Positions 7,236 through 15,673 of a DNA stretch of 36,776 nucleotides are shown here, piece after piece. Within the stretch, counting starts at the first letter, position 1, and every line of letters begins with the position of its first letter. The notes under the pieces are model-generated. The model ran no database searches. It saw only the letters and a list, made by a program, of their open reading frames with translations, and was not told the DNA's origin. The stretch is from positions 1-36,776 of the forward strand of contig NZ_JAGIQL010000057.1 in NCBI RefSeq assembly GCF_017813245.1, given 5' to 3'. The stretch comes from Streptomyces montanisoli. GTDB taxonomy: Bacteria > Actinomycetota > Actinomycetes > Streptomycetales > Streptomycetaceae. A program made the position numbers and the translations under genes.

Positions 7236-8701
7236 TGCTCCTCCTGGCTGCCGTCGCCGTCGCCTAGATGTTCGGGGGGCGGCCCTCCATGGGTCCAGGG
7301 TGTCTGGTCGCGTGAGGGGAAGGCTGGCATGCGGAAGTGCTCTGGGGCGGCGGTGAGCACGAGGAAGGCGCCGGCGCTGGGCAGGACCGTGTGGTTGGGG
7401 CGGTCGACGGTGCCCATGCCGGCGGTGATCTCCAGCTCCACGAGCGTGTCGACGGGCCCGGCGATGAGGCCGCGGACCTGGTAGCGGGCGGTGCGGTGCA
7501 GGTGGCTGGTGAGCAGTCGGCCGGGCTCCAGGTGGACGGGGTCTTGTGTGGACAAGGTGATCCTCGGACGCCACATATCCCGGCCGCCGGGTCCGCAGAT
7601 GGTGTGCTGGTCGTCAACGGCGATGACGGTCCCGCCGACTGCGTCGCCGGTGGTGCGCAGTTCGACGCGCACGAACGGGTCTTCCAGGGCGCGGTCGGCG
7701 TTGAAGGCGGCTCTCGCGGCTTCCCTGCGTTCCAGACTGATGGCGGCGGACACGGCCTGGTCGCGGGCGGGTCGCGGGCGGCCGTCCTGGTCGAGGTGGG
7801 TGGTGTGGTCGGTGAATTCAGCTCGTTCGGCGGCCCAGCGGCGGCCTGCGCTCGCGGTTGGCGGGATGGCCTGCAGCAGTGCGTAGGCCTGCCACAGACG
7901 GTCCCAGGTGGGTTGCAGGTAGGCGGCCAGGAGCTTTTCGAGTTCCTGCAGGGCGGGAGTGGGGTCGCGGGCGTAGGCGTCGACCAGGGGCGTCAGTTTC
8001 TCGTTGTCGAACGCGGCGTCGGTGTCCGGTCCGGCGCCGCGGTAGGTATCTGGGGCTTCGGCGTGGCGAGCGGCGTCGCGTCCGTCGGTGCTGCCGAAAG
8101 GGGGGTAGATCCACGCTAGAAGAGTGGCCAGGTCGTCGTCCTGTGGGCTCTGCCCGGTGATCCAGTGCATGACCAGCAGGTCGGTCAGGGAAACGAGGGC
8201 GGCTGAACCGGGTATCTGGGCACGGTCGGTGAAGTGGGTAAGCCACTGGCCCAGGAGCCGGATGGAGTTCGCTGACGGGCTCTGGTCGTCGAGTCGGCGC
8301 AGCCGCAGGCCCGATGCCAGCGTCCTCAGGAATCGCACGGCCTGCTGGTTGGGGACTACAAGTTGGGGTGCGTCGAGGTAGCGTGCGCGTTCTGGCCGGG
8401 TGGCGGTGGCGGGCAGGTACTCCTTGGCGCGGTGATGGGAGGCAACGTGCCCGATCACGGCCTTGGCCAGGGCCGTGAGCATGGTGGCTGTGCTACCCGA
8501 GGGCGGTGCGATCAGCAGACGCGGCCGCAGCGGGCTGGTGCCGAGCATGACGGCCAAGGGGCGTGCCGCGGGGCCGGTGCGCTTCAAAGGCAGCATCATC
8601 AGGGGCTGATCGCTGAGGTGCAGATGGCGCACATGGCTGGTGCGGATGGCATGGCCGGATGCGTCGGCGCGCAGCCGCAGCAAGGAGGCGAGCAGGCTCA
8701 T
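7232..8701 (-). CDS. Unknown protein coupled to helicase and nuclease
   Basis: A 489-residue protein with no recognised family. Its ATG (8701) overlaps the upstream nuclease stop and its TGA overlaps the downstream helicase start, both as ATGA, so all three products are probably made in fixed ratio. The N-terminal half is helical with a conserved-looking LLIAPPSGSTATMLTALAK segment that is not a Walker A. The C-terminal 170 residues are strand-rich (VRVELRTTGDAVGGTVIAVD, then YQVRGLIAG and LVELEITAG), compatible with OB- or SH3-like barrels of the kind that precede the motor in Upf1-type helicases. I suggest a structural or DNA-binding subunit of the helicase-nuclease complex; this is inference only. 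Confidence 0.65.
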   Translation of the reverse strand: MSLLASLLRLRADASGHAIRTSHVRHLHLSDQPLMMLPLKRTGPAARPLAVMLGTSPLRPRLLIAPPSGSTATMLTALAKAVIGHVASHHRAKEYLPATATRPERARYLDAPQLVVPNQQAVRFLRTLASGLRLRRLDDQSPSANSIRLLGQWLTHFTDRAQIPGSAALVSLTDLLVMHWITGQSPQDDDLATLLAWIYPPFGSTDGRDAARHAEAPDTYRGAGPDTDAAFDNEKLTPLVDAYARDPTPALQELEKLLAAYLQPTWDRLWQAYALLQAIPPTASAGRRWAAERAEFTDHTTHLDQDGRPRPARDQAVSAAISLERREAARAAFNADRALEDPFVRVELRTTGDAVGGTVIAVDDQHTICGPGGRDMWRPRITLSTQDPVHLEPGRLLTSHLHRTARYQVRGLIAGPVDTLVELEITAGMGTVDRPNHTVLPSAGAFLVLTAAPEHFRMPAFPSRDQTPWTHGGPPPEHLGDGDGSQEEQ

Positions 8702-9840
8702 GCGCTGCCGGCCTGGAGGTCGTCGTAGAGGCGTTGCGCGTGGCGCAGGGCTCGAGTGATGTCCTCTTGGGCGTCAGAGGGGTGGATGTGGCCGTCGACC
8801 AGGGCGAGGGCGGTCGTGGTGGTGGTGATTCCAGCGATGTCCTCTCGGACAGCGGTGCCCAGCGCTTCGGTGCGGTTGCGGGAGCGGGCCTCGTCGCGGC
8901 AGTAGACAGCCAGGTCGCAATGGTGGCGGCAGCGGGGCGTGTAATGGGCGGGCAGGCGGGCCAGCGAGGCGGCGAGGTCGCGGCGTGGGCGGGTCGGCTT
9001 TCCCTCCGGGTCCGGGGCAAGATCGAGGCTGGTGCCGGTCGGAAGGTGGTCCAGTAGTTCGGGCAGGCGGCGCAGTCGGTCGAGGTGGAAACGCAGGGAG
9101 TTGACCTGTCGGCGTGCACTTTGGCGGGTGGCCGTGGGGCGCTGGGTAAAGTTGAGCGGGTTGATCAGGACGATGTCGTCGCTCACGCACTCGGGTGAGA
9201 GGCCTTCGTCGGCGAGGATGTCGCGCAGGGCCAGGATGTAGGCGGCGGCCTGGGTCAGAGCCGCGTTGACGCTGACGGGATCGGCCTGCCCGTGGATGAC
9301 GGGGAAGGACTTGATCTCCACGACGTGGAAGGTGCCGTCGTGGTGGAAGGCGAGGACATCGGGTTCCAGGTAGACGGGGTGACCGGCTACGGGCAGTCGC
9401 AGGACCGGGTGGTTGAGGACCGTACGCGGGGGCGCAAGGCCGGTGGCTGCGCTGATGATGAGCGAGCGGGTGCGGATGTGACGCAGCGTGGGTGTGGACC
9501 TCTCCTGGTCGGTGGCGACCCTGTTCAGGTCTTCATAGGCGACGTCTGCCAGGTCGAGGCCCAGGGTCTCGCGCAGCAGCCGTACGAGTTCGGCGTGGTC
9601 GCGGCCCAGGACTCGGTCCTCGAAGGCAAGGCCGAACCTGAGGGCGAGTTGAGACTTCCGCACGGGGCCCGGCGTGCCCAGGTGGGTGGCGAGTGCGTCC
9701 TTGTCGATGCCGGCTGCGTCGATCACGGACCGGCGGTCGCAGGCGGGGTTGGCGGTCAGAGCGGCCAGGGTGCGTGCACTGTGCGGCAGCGGCCGGGCTG
9801 GTCCTCGCAACGTGCCAAGGCGCGTATCGAGCGAGTTCAC
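8698..9840 (-). CDS. Cas4/RecB-like PD-(D/E)XK nuclease with probable Fe-S cluster
   Basis: A 380-residue protein starting at GTG 9840 behind a GAGG ribosome-binding site. Nuclease core: LAFED (E74), EPDVLAF (D161), VVEIKSF (E175, K177) and QAAAY (Q197, Y201), matching the D...ExK...QxxxY order of RecB/Cas4 nucleases. A C-terminal CRHHCDLAVYC gives C304, C308 and C314. With an isolated N-terminal C34 this forms the split one-plus-three cysteine pattern that holds a 4Fe-4S cluster in Cas4 and AddB. Expected role: single-strand or end-directed DNA cleavage. It is coupled to the 489-residue unknown and an SF1 helicase, and there is no CRISPR array or other cas gene here, so it is not a CRISPR Cas4. 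The family call is confident; substrate and partners are inferred. Confidence 0.8.
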   Translation of the reverse strand: MNSLDTRLGTLRGPARPLPHSARTLAALTANPACDRRSVIDAAGIDKDALATHLGTPGPVRKSQLALRFGLAFEDRVLGRDHAELVRLLRETLGLDLADVAYEDLNRVATDQERSTPTLRHIRTRSLIISAATGLAPPRTVLNHPVLRLPVAGHPVYLEPDVLAFHHDGTFHVVEIKSFPVIHGQADPVSVNAALTQAAAYILALRDILADEGLSPECVSDDIVLINPLNFTQRPTATRQSARRQVNSLRFHLDRLRRLPELLDHLPTGTSLDLAPDPEGKPTRPRRDLAASLARLPAHYTPRCRHHCDLAVYCRDEARSRNRTEALGTAVREDIAGITTTTTALALVDGHIHPSDAQEDITRALRHAQRLYDDLQAGSA

Positions 9841-9899
9841 GGGGCGTCCTCGCAGAAGGGTCGGGCACTGCTGTGCGGTCGAAAAGTGGATGACTGTCG

Positions 9900-10742
9900 C
9901 TACGCGGTGCGGCGGGCGCGGTTCGCGTCATGCAGGGTGTGGCCGAAGATCTGGTCGGCGTCGTCGAGTTTCGTGCGGGCACGCTCGGCCGCTTCCGCGC
10001 GGGTGTTCGCATCGTCTTGGACGTGGACCGCCAACTCGTCCTTCGCCGCGGCGCGCAGCGCTTCCAGGTTTACGTGGCCTGGGGTGACCGGGTAGCCGGG
10101 TATGTTGCCGCTGTAGTGCTCCAGGAGTCGCCGCAGGGGCCCTGACGCCATGTCGTCGTCCGTGCGCTGCTCGGCGGCGTCCGCAATGCGCAGTGCGGCG
10201 GTCAGGAAGTGGACCCGGTGGGTGATCGGACCCACCAGACGCTGCTCCAATGGCCAGTTGCTCAGGGCTAGAAGCGCACGGGCGGGGGCGAGCAGATCGC
10301 ACGTGAGGGCTGGGCAGATGTAGTACGTGCGGTTGGTGGAGGAGGCGCGGTAGGAGCGCTCCTCGTCGCGGCGCAGGCTCGTCAGGCGGGCGGTGTTGAG
10401 CGGTTGCGCGAAGAACGCCTCGTGGACCTGACTGAGCACCTTCGGGGCCGTGGGCACGGTCAGCAAGGTGAGCGCCTGGCAGACCTGTTCGCGCAGTGGC
10501 AGCGCGCTCCGGGCGGGTCTGGCCGCAGCAGCGGGCCGGGATGCAGCGGCGGGGGCGGCGGTCGGTTGCGTCTGCGTCGCCTCAGTGTCCGGCAGGGCAA
10601 GCGAGGCCCAGTACGCCTGCGTGCGCTTCAAGTCCTCGCTGAGTGCGGCAACTTGGGTGTCATCGCCTTGCAGGCGCGCCTGCGTCATCGCTCGCAGCAG
10701 TTGCTGCATGCGTTTCTCGAGTTCCTCCAGGAGCCCCTGCAT
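9900..10742 (-). CDS. Coiled-coil / winged-helix-like protein, unknown
   Basis: A protein of about 280 residues, first gene of the minus-strand helicase-nuclease operon and 59 bases upstream of the nuclease. I place the start at ATG 10742 (MQGLLEELEKRMQQLL) behind AGGATCC; a GTG at 10775 would add 11 residues but has no ribosome-binding site. The first 50 residues form a coiled coil, followed by an Ala/Pro linker. A winged-helix-like segment follows (LREQVCQALTLLTVPTAPKV, then LTSLRRDEERSYRAS and TYYICPAL), and the C-terminal half is helical. It is divergent from sbcD across a 160-base region, so it may regulate or scaffold both operons. No family recognised. Confidence 0.65.
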   Translation of the reverse strand: MQGLLEELEKRMQQLLRAMTQARLQGDDTQVAALSEDLKRTQAYWASLALPDTEATQTQPTAAPAAASRPAAAARPARSALPLREQVCQALTLLTVPTAPKVLSQVHEAFFAQPLNTARLTSLRRDEERSYRASSTNRTYYICPALTCDLLAPARALLALSNWPLEQRLVGPITHRVHFLTAALRIADAAEQRTDDDMASGPLRRLLEHYSGNIPGYPVTPGHVNLEALRAAAKDELAVHVQDDANTRAEAAERARTKLDDADQIFGHTLHDANRARRTA

Positions 10743-10813
10743 ACCCTGGATCCTAGCAGTTCCATGCTTTTCCACGATTGAACATCGTTACTGGTGTACT
10801 GTTCTGAAGCTGT

Positions 10814-10830
10814 AGGCACCTCGCGTGCCT
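10814..10830. promoter_or_regulatory. Inverted repeat in the divergent sbcD control region
   Basis: The region between 10743 and 10909 separates the minus-strand helicase-nuclease operon from the plus-strand sbcDC genes and is visibly more AT-rich than its surroundings. It contains AGGCAC-CTCGC-GTGCCT, arms of 6 bases with a 5-base spacer, near the middle. A TTGAAC hexamer lies at 10778-10783, but no convincing paired -10 is seen. An operator for the winged-helix-like neighbour is one possibility. Confidence 0.35.
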
Positions 10831-10909
10831 CATTTCCGCATCCAGCGCACTTATTTGACGATGTATCAGGTTTGCGCGCTTCCCCGCTTCCAGAAAGACT
10901 CATGACCGC

Positions 10910-12163
10910 ATGAGCAGACTGCTCCACACCTCCGACTGGCACCTGGGCGCCTCTTTGTACCGTCACTCGCGCGAGGAGGACTTCGACGCCGTCCTCGCCG
11001 AGATCGCGGCCATCGCCCGGGAGAGCGAGCCGGATTTGATCGTCCACAGCGGCGACCTGTTCCACTCCTTCCGCCCGGGTGCCCGGGACCTGCTGCGTGC
11101 CATGCGCGCGCTGGATGAGCTCGCCGGCATCGCCCCTACCGTGGTGATCGCCGGCAACCACGACTCCCCCGCGTACTTCGAGTTCCTCAACCTCGTCAGC
11201 GGCCCGTCCTGGGGCCGGGGCCTGTACTTCATCGACCGTTTCCGCCCCGGACGCGAGGGAGGTGTCTTGACCTTCGACGCCTGCGGGGGCCAGCGCATGC
11301 GCCTGGCCGTTATGCCGTTCGTGCACCCGAACCAGTTCTGGCAGCGCAGCACCCCGTCGGCCACAGCGTCCGCCGACTATGCACAGGGGATGCGGGAACT
11401 GCAGGCGGATCTGATGCAGACGCTGCACGACGGGTACGACCCGGGCCGGGACGTCCTGCTGTTCGCAGCCCACGTGTACGTCGCCGGCGCGAAGCCCGCG
11501 AAGAGTGAACGCGGTGTGGACACCGACGATGCCTTCGCCACCGCCCCCGGCGATCTGCCGGTCGTCTCGTACGCGGCTCTGGGGCACATCCACGCCCCGC
11601 AGCCGGTGAACGGGGTGCCGTCCGCGGTCACAGCGCGGTACGCCGGAAGTCCGCTGCAGATGGACTTCGGGGAGCACAAAGACATCAAGAGCGTCGTGGT
11701 CGTCGACGCCGACCCCGGCCGACCGGTGCGGGCCCTGCCGCGCCCCCTCACCAGCGGTCGGCGGCTCGCCTACTTCGAGGGGACCCTGGACCTCCTGCGG
11801 GCCGACGCCCACACCTTCGAAGGAATGTTCCTCAAGGCAGCCATCACCGACGAGGAAGACGGTTCGCTGCTGACCCGCAAGGTCGCCGAAATCGTTCCGG
11901 GCGCGATCCTCGTCGATGCAGCCCCGGTGCGCGAGGCGACGGCTGAGAGCGTGCTCACCGGCGATCCGGCCGAGGAACCTGACCTGCCCGATGCCTTCCT
12001 CGCCTACCTGACTCAATCGGGTCTGAGCGAGACGACAGCACACTCCACCGCCGCCACGTTCGCCCGCCTGCTCGGCGAGATGGACGACGAGGAACCCTCG
12101 CCGGTGCCTGCGCAGGAACTGCTGCGCGCCGCGCTGGATAATCTCTGGGAGAAAGCGTCATGA
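10910..12163 (+). CDS. sbcD: SbcD/Mre11-type DNA exonuclease subunit
   Basis: A 417-residue calcineurin-like metallophosphoesterase, the nuclease partner of SbcC. Metal-binding motifs are complete: DWHLG (D9, H11), GDLFH (D49), GNHDSP (N83, H84, D85), AAHVYVAG and GHIHAPQ. The remainder forms the usual capping domain, and the acidic C-terminus is where SbcD family members contact the SbcC coiled coil. SbcCD degrades hairpins, palindromes and blocked DNA ends with Mn2+ and ATP. The stop overlaps the sbcC start as ATGA (12160-12163), showing coupling. It sits among mobile genes and beside a Cas4-like nuclease, so it is probably an accessory copy rather than the chromosomal housekeeping pair. 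The ribosome-binding site is weak. Confidence 0.93.
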   Translation: MSRLLHTSDWHLGASLYRHSREEDFDAVLAEIAAIARESEPDLIVHSGDLFHSFRPGARDLLRAMRALDELAGIAPTVVIAGNHDSPAYFEFLNLVSGPSWGRGLYFIDRFRPGREGGVLTFDACGGQRMRLAVMPFVHPNQFWQRSTPSATASADYAQGMRELQADLMQTLHDGYDPGRDVLLFAAHVYVAGAKPAKSERGVDTDDAFATAPGDLPVVSYAALGHIHAPQPVNGVPSAVTARYAGSPLQMDFGEHKDIKSVVVVDADPGRPVRALPRPLTSGRRLAYFEGTLDLLRADAHTFEGMFLKAAITDEEDGSLLTRKVAEIVPGAILVDAAPVREATAESVLTGDPAEEPDLPDAFLAYLTQSGLSETTAHSTAATFARLLGEMDDEEPSPVPAQELLRAALDNLWEKAS

Positions 12164-15100
12164 GGCTCGGGCGACTGACCGTGTCGGGGGTACGCAGCTA
12201 CCCCGGCACCTGCACCATCGACTTCACCGGCAAACGGCTGGTCGGAATCCTGGGCGACACCGGCGCGGGCAAGTCCACCCTCCTCGAGGCGATCATCTTC
12301 GCCCTGTACGGCAGGTCATCGTGGGCCGCGGACAGCGGCCGGGAGTTGATTGGCACTGGACTCGACGAGATGAGCGTAGCGTTCGAGTTCTCCGTCGACG
12401 GCCGGTCTTGGAGCGTGCGGCGGACCCTGTACCGCAAGTCCACGAAGCGGCCGAAGGCCATGCTGGAGCCGCTGGATGGTGACTCGTCGCGGGAACGGGT
12501 CGATGGTAAGGACCGGGTGACCGCAGCAATCTCCCACATCATCGGCCTGGACTGCGAGGGCTTCGTCAGCACGGTCGTGCTGCGTCAGGGAAAGTTCGAC
12601 ACCCTCCTCAAGGCCTCTCCCGCGTACCGCGCCGGGATCCTGCGGCACATTTTCGGCATCAACGAACTGGAACGTGTGCGCAAAAACACCCTCGCACGCA
12701 TCGAGGCTCTCAGCGCGAGCGTCACCGAGGCCACGTGGGCCCGCGGGGAGTTGCTGAAGGATCCGGTCGCGGCCGCTACCCAGGCTGCCCTGGACGTGGA
12801 GCGCACCCGCGGCACCGCGTCCCGGCGACGCGAGCGCCTGGACCTCCTGCGCCGGGCGCAGGGCGACGCGGCCCAGCACAAGCAGCGCAAGAGCGAACTG
12901 GACAAGGCAGCACGGCTGCTGCGCGCCCGCGCCACCGCCGACGCAGGCACCTCGATGGCCGAACTCGCGCAGCGGCAGCAAGCCCTGGACGCCGAGACGA
13001 AGGAACTGGAGGTAGCCGGGAACGAACTGCAGCTGCGCGTTCAGTCCGCGCAGGAAAAGCTGGACACCGCCGCGCAGGCCGACCACACCGTCAGCTCGCT
13101 GGCCGGCGCCCGCACCGTCCTGGCCGGTCTGCCCGGGCGTGTTGCCGCGCTGGATACCGCAGCGCGGCAGTTGGAGCAGGAGCGACTGCTGCATGGCGTG
13201 GAAGAAGAGCATGCCGCGCAGGCCCGCCGGGACCTGCAGGAGCACGAGCACAGTCAGGAGGCGCTCGCCGAAGCCGCCATACGCGCCGAGCGCGCCATGT
13301 CTGGGGCGCGTGCCGACACCGACCGGGTCCAAGAATCCGTCCGGGCTGCGCTGCAGGAGGCCTGTGCCGCGGCTGTGCACCTACACACCCGAGGCGCGGT
13401 GCTGGAATCGTTGGACGTGCAACGCACGCACAGCGCCGACCTGCAGGAGCAGCTTGTAGCCCGGCGTGAAGCGCAGGAGGCGGCCCAAGATGCGCTGGCG
13501 GCGCTGCAACGGCACGACGCGGCCCACGCGGCCGGCCACACCCTGGCCCCGGGGGACGCCTGCCCGGTGTGTACCAGGCCGGTGCCCAGCGGCTTCAGCG
13601 CCCCAACGCCGCTCGACGGCAAGGCCCTGAAACGCGCCAAGAGCGAGGCCAGCAAAAGGGCCAAGGCTTACAACAACGCCCTGACCGCTGCAGCGCTCGC
13701 TGCCGCCGAGGTGAGCGCGGCCGAAGCAAAGGCCAACGAGCACGGCCGCGAGCACCAGGATGCCAGCGAACGCATGCAGCAGGCGCTGCGGCAAGCGAAG
13801 GACTTGGCAGCCTCGATCGCAGGGACACGCACACCCGCCATGACCGGGGTACTGGACGCGCTCGTCCAGCAGACCGCCGACCAGGCACGGACCCTGAGCG
13901 AGGGCGAGCCGGTGACCCGACCCCAACTGGCACAGGCGGTCACCGCTCTCGTGCAACCGCTGCGCGAGGCAGAGGCAGACACACTGGCGGAGCACGCGAA
14001 CGCTCAGGCACAGCTGGCTGCGGCGCAGGTGGAGATCGAGGCCGCCCGGGCCGAACTCAAACGCCAGCGCGCCCTCCTGCAGCGCGAACGCAAGCGGCTC
14101 GAGCGGGCCCAGCAGAAATACGAAAACGACGTGCTGACGGTGGGGAAGGAGATCGGCGCGCTGCCGGCCTCCCTGCGACCCAGCACCCACTCTCCGGATC
14201 AGCTGCCGGACGCGTCGGCCATCGCCCGTGCACAGGACGCGGCCGACGAACTCCTCCCTCTCCTCCAGCAGGCCGAACGCGAACGGGACGAGGCAAGGAA
14301 GGCGCTGGCCGTCCACGCCGAGGACCGGCAGGCCCTGCAGGAACGCCGCCGGGTAACCGTCGAGGCGCCCACCCGCGCGCTGTTGGCACGGTTGCAGCGC
14401 TGGGCAGACGCGGTAACGGACGCCCAGACCGTCCTCGACGGCCAGGTGCGCGCCGACATGCCCCCCGGGGTGGACGGGAGCGACCTACCCGGCGTCGAGG
14501 CCTACGCGGCTGCCCTTGACGTGCTCGGCACGCGGCTGGCCGACGAACTGAAGCGGGCATCACGACAGGCTGCTGCACAGGTACGCGCGTTCGAGAAGGA
14601 GATCACCGCGCAAGCCGGAGCCGGGCCTGACGACACCGACCCAGCGCCGGGTTTCCGGCTGCCTGCCAACGGTGACTTGCTGGCCCCCGCGGCCCTGGAC
14701 CCGCTCAGCCGCAAGACCAGCAAAGCCGAGGTCGCCCACGACAGGGCCAAGGCCGACCTGAGCACCGCGCAATCCCAGATCCCCTACGCCCAAAAACTGC
14801 AGGCAGCCATCGAGGAGGCGAAGCGGCAGATCGCACAATGGCAAAGCGTGTGCGACCAGCTCACCGACTCCCGCTTCCTCAGCTACCTGACCGAGCGGCG
14901 CACCCGCGCGCTGCTCGTCCACGGCGGCCGGATCTTGCACGAACTCACTGCAGGATCTTACGCGTTCACCGAGGACTTCCGGATCCTGGAGCGCGCCACG
15001 AACCTCACCCGCAGCCCGGAGACGCTATCGGGCGGTGAGACCTTCCAGGCCTCTCTCGCTCTGGCTCTCGCCCTGGTCGAGCTCCACAGCCGCAGCCACA

Positions 15101-15369
15101 GCACGCTGGAGAGCCTGTTCCTCGATGAAGGCTTCGCCTCGCTCGATCCCGACCGCCTGGAAGACGCGCTCCAGGCCCTGCGCAGCAGTGTGCTGGCCGG
15201 CGACAAGACGATCGCCGTCATCAGCCACCTCTACTCGGTGGGAGAGGCCGTCAACGACGTCCTGTGGGTCGAGAAGACCGCCCGGGAATCCAGCGCGAAG
15301 TGGCTCACCTCACAGGAGCGCGAAAAGCTCATCAGCGACGGCATCCAGCAGTTGCAAGAGCTGACCTGA
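12160..15369 (+). CDS. sbcC: SbcC/Rad50-type ATPase of the SbcCD nuclease
   Basis: A 1069-residue SMC-like ATPase of normal SbcC length. Features in order: Walker A GDTGAGKST (32-40), Q-loop VVLRQGKFD, a long coiled coil with many Gln/Glu/Ala heptads, zinc hook CPVC (C468-C471), return coiled coil, ABC signature LSGGE (956-960), Walker B LFLDEGF with D989/E990, and a terminal HLYSVGE switch segment. It dimerises, binds DNA ends and gates the SbcD nuclease. It is coupled to sbcD by a 4-base overlap, and 304 bases separate it from the TnsB-like gene on the same strand. Both catalytic and hook residues are intact, so the complex should be active. Confidence 0.95.
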   Translation: MRLGRLTVSGVRSYPGTCTIDFTGKRLVGILGDTGAGKSTLLEAIIFALYGRSSWAADSGRELIGTGLDEMSVAFEFSVDGRSWSVRRTLYRKSTKRPKAMLEPLDGDSSRERVDGKDRVTAAISHIIGLDCEGFVSTVVLRQGKFDTLLKASPAYRAGILRHIFGINELERVRKNTLARIEALSASVTEATWARGELLKDPVAAATQAALDVERTRGTASRRRERLDLLRRAQGDAAQHKQRKSELDKAARLLRARATADAGTSMAELAQRQQALDAETKELEVAGNELQLRVQSAQEKLDTAAQADHTVSSLAGARTVLAGLPGRVAALDTAARQLEQERLLHGVEEEHAAQARRDLQEHEHSQEALAEAAIRAERAMSGARADTDRVQESVRAALQEACAAAVHLHTRGAVLESLDVQRTHSADLQEQLVARREAQEAAQDALAALQRHDAAHAAGHTLAPGDACPVCTRPVPSGFSAPTPLDGKALKRAKSEASKRAKAYNNALTAAALAAAEVSAAEAKANEHGREHQDASERMQQALRQAKDLAASIAGTRTPAMTGVLDALVQQTADQARTLSEGEPVTRPQLAQAVTALVQPLREAEADTLAEHANAQAQLAAAQVEIEAARAELKRQRALLQRERKRLERAQQKYENDVLTVGKEIGALPASLRPSTHSPDQLPDASAIARAQDAADELLPLLQQAERERDEARKALAVHAEDRQALQERRRVTVEAPTRALLARLQRWADAVTDAQTVLDGQVRADMPPGVDGSDLPGVEAYAAALDVLGTRLADELKRASRQAAAQVRAFEKEITAQAGAGPDDTDPAPGFRLPANGDLLAPAALDPLSRKTSKAEVAHDRAKADLSTAQSQIPYAQKLQAAIEEAKRQIAQWQSVCDQLTDSRFLSYLTERRTRALLVHGGRILHELTAGSYAFTEDFRILERATNLTRSPETLSGGETFQASLALALALVELHSRSHSTLESLFLDEGFASLDPDRLEDALQALRSSVLAGDKTIAVISHLYSVGEAVNDVLWVEKTARESSAKWLTSQEREKLISDGIQQLQELT

Positions 15370-15673
15370 CAGATGGCGGACCGGCCGCCGACACTGCCAC
15401 CCCGGCCCTGGGACGGTCGGCCCGCCACTGTATCCACCCATCACCTCACCCGGACCACGGCCGCAGCCCTGGGCGCCCCGCGGAGCAACCTGCCCAGTCA
15501 GCGCCAGCCCCACCGAAGACTGCCCGAATCGCAGACGAGCGGCCGCGGCCGGGGTCCCGAGGCATACCCCACGCCGACACCGGCTTTGTGCGAAGCCCGC
15601 CCCGAACAGGGCAGGCGGAGAGGTCGATCCGAGCGGCCCTGCACACCGACACGTCCTCGAAGGAGGCGGCCGT
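15370..15673. other. Intergenic region before the TnsB-like gene
   Basis: About 300 bases, GC-rich, with no convincing gene. A strong AAGGAGG ribosome-binding site at 15660-15666 precedes the transposase ATG. I see no clear promoter, terminator hairpin or repeated transposase-binding sites, so cotranscription with sbcDC is possible but not shown. Confidence 0.5.

Noticed and set aside
4687..10742. BREX, DISARM or AddAB assignment for the helicase-nuclease run
   Set aside because: No methyltransferase, PglZ, DUF1998 or two-subunit AddAB architecture is present; only helicase and nuclease motifs are shared.
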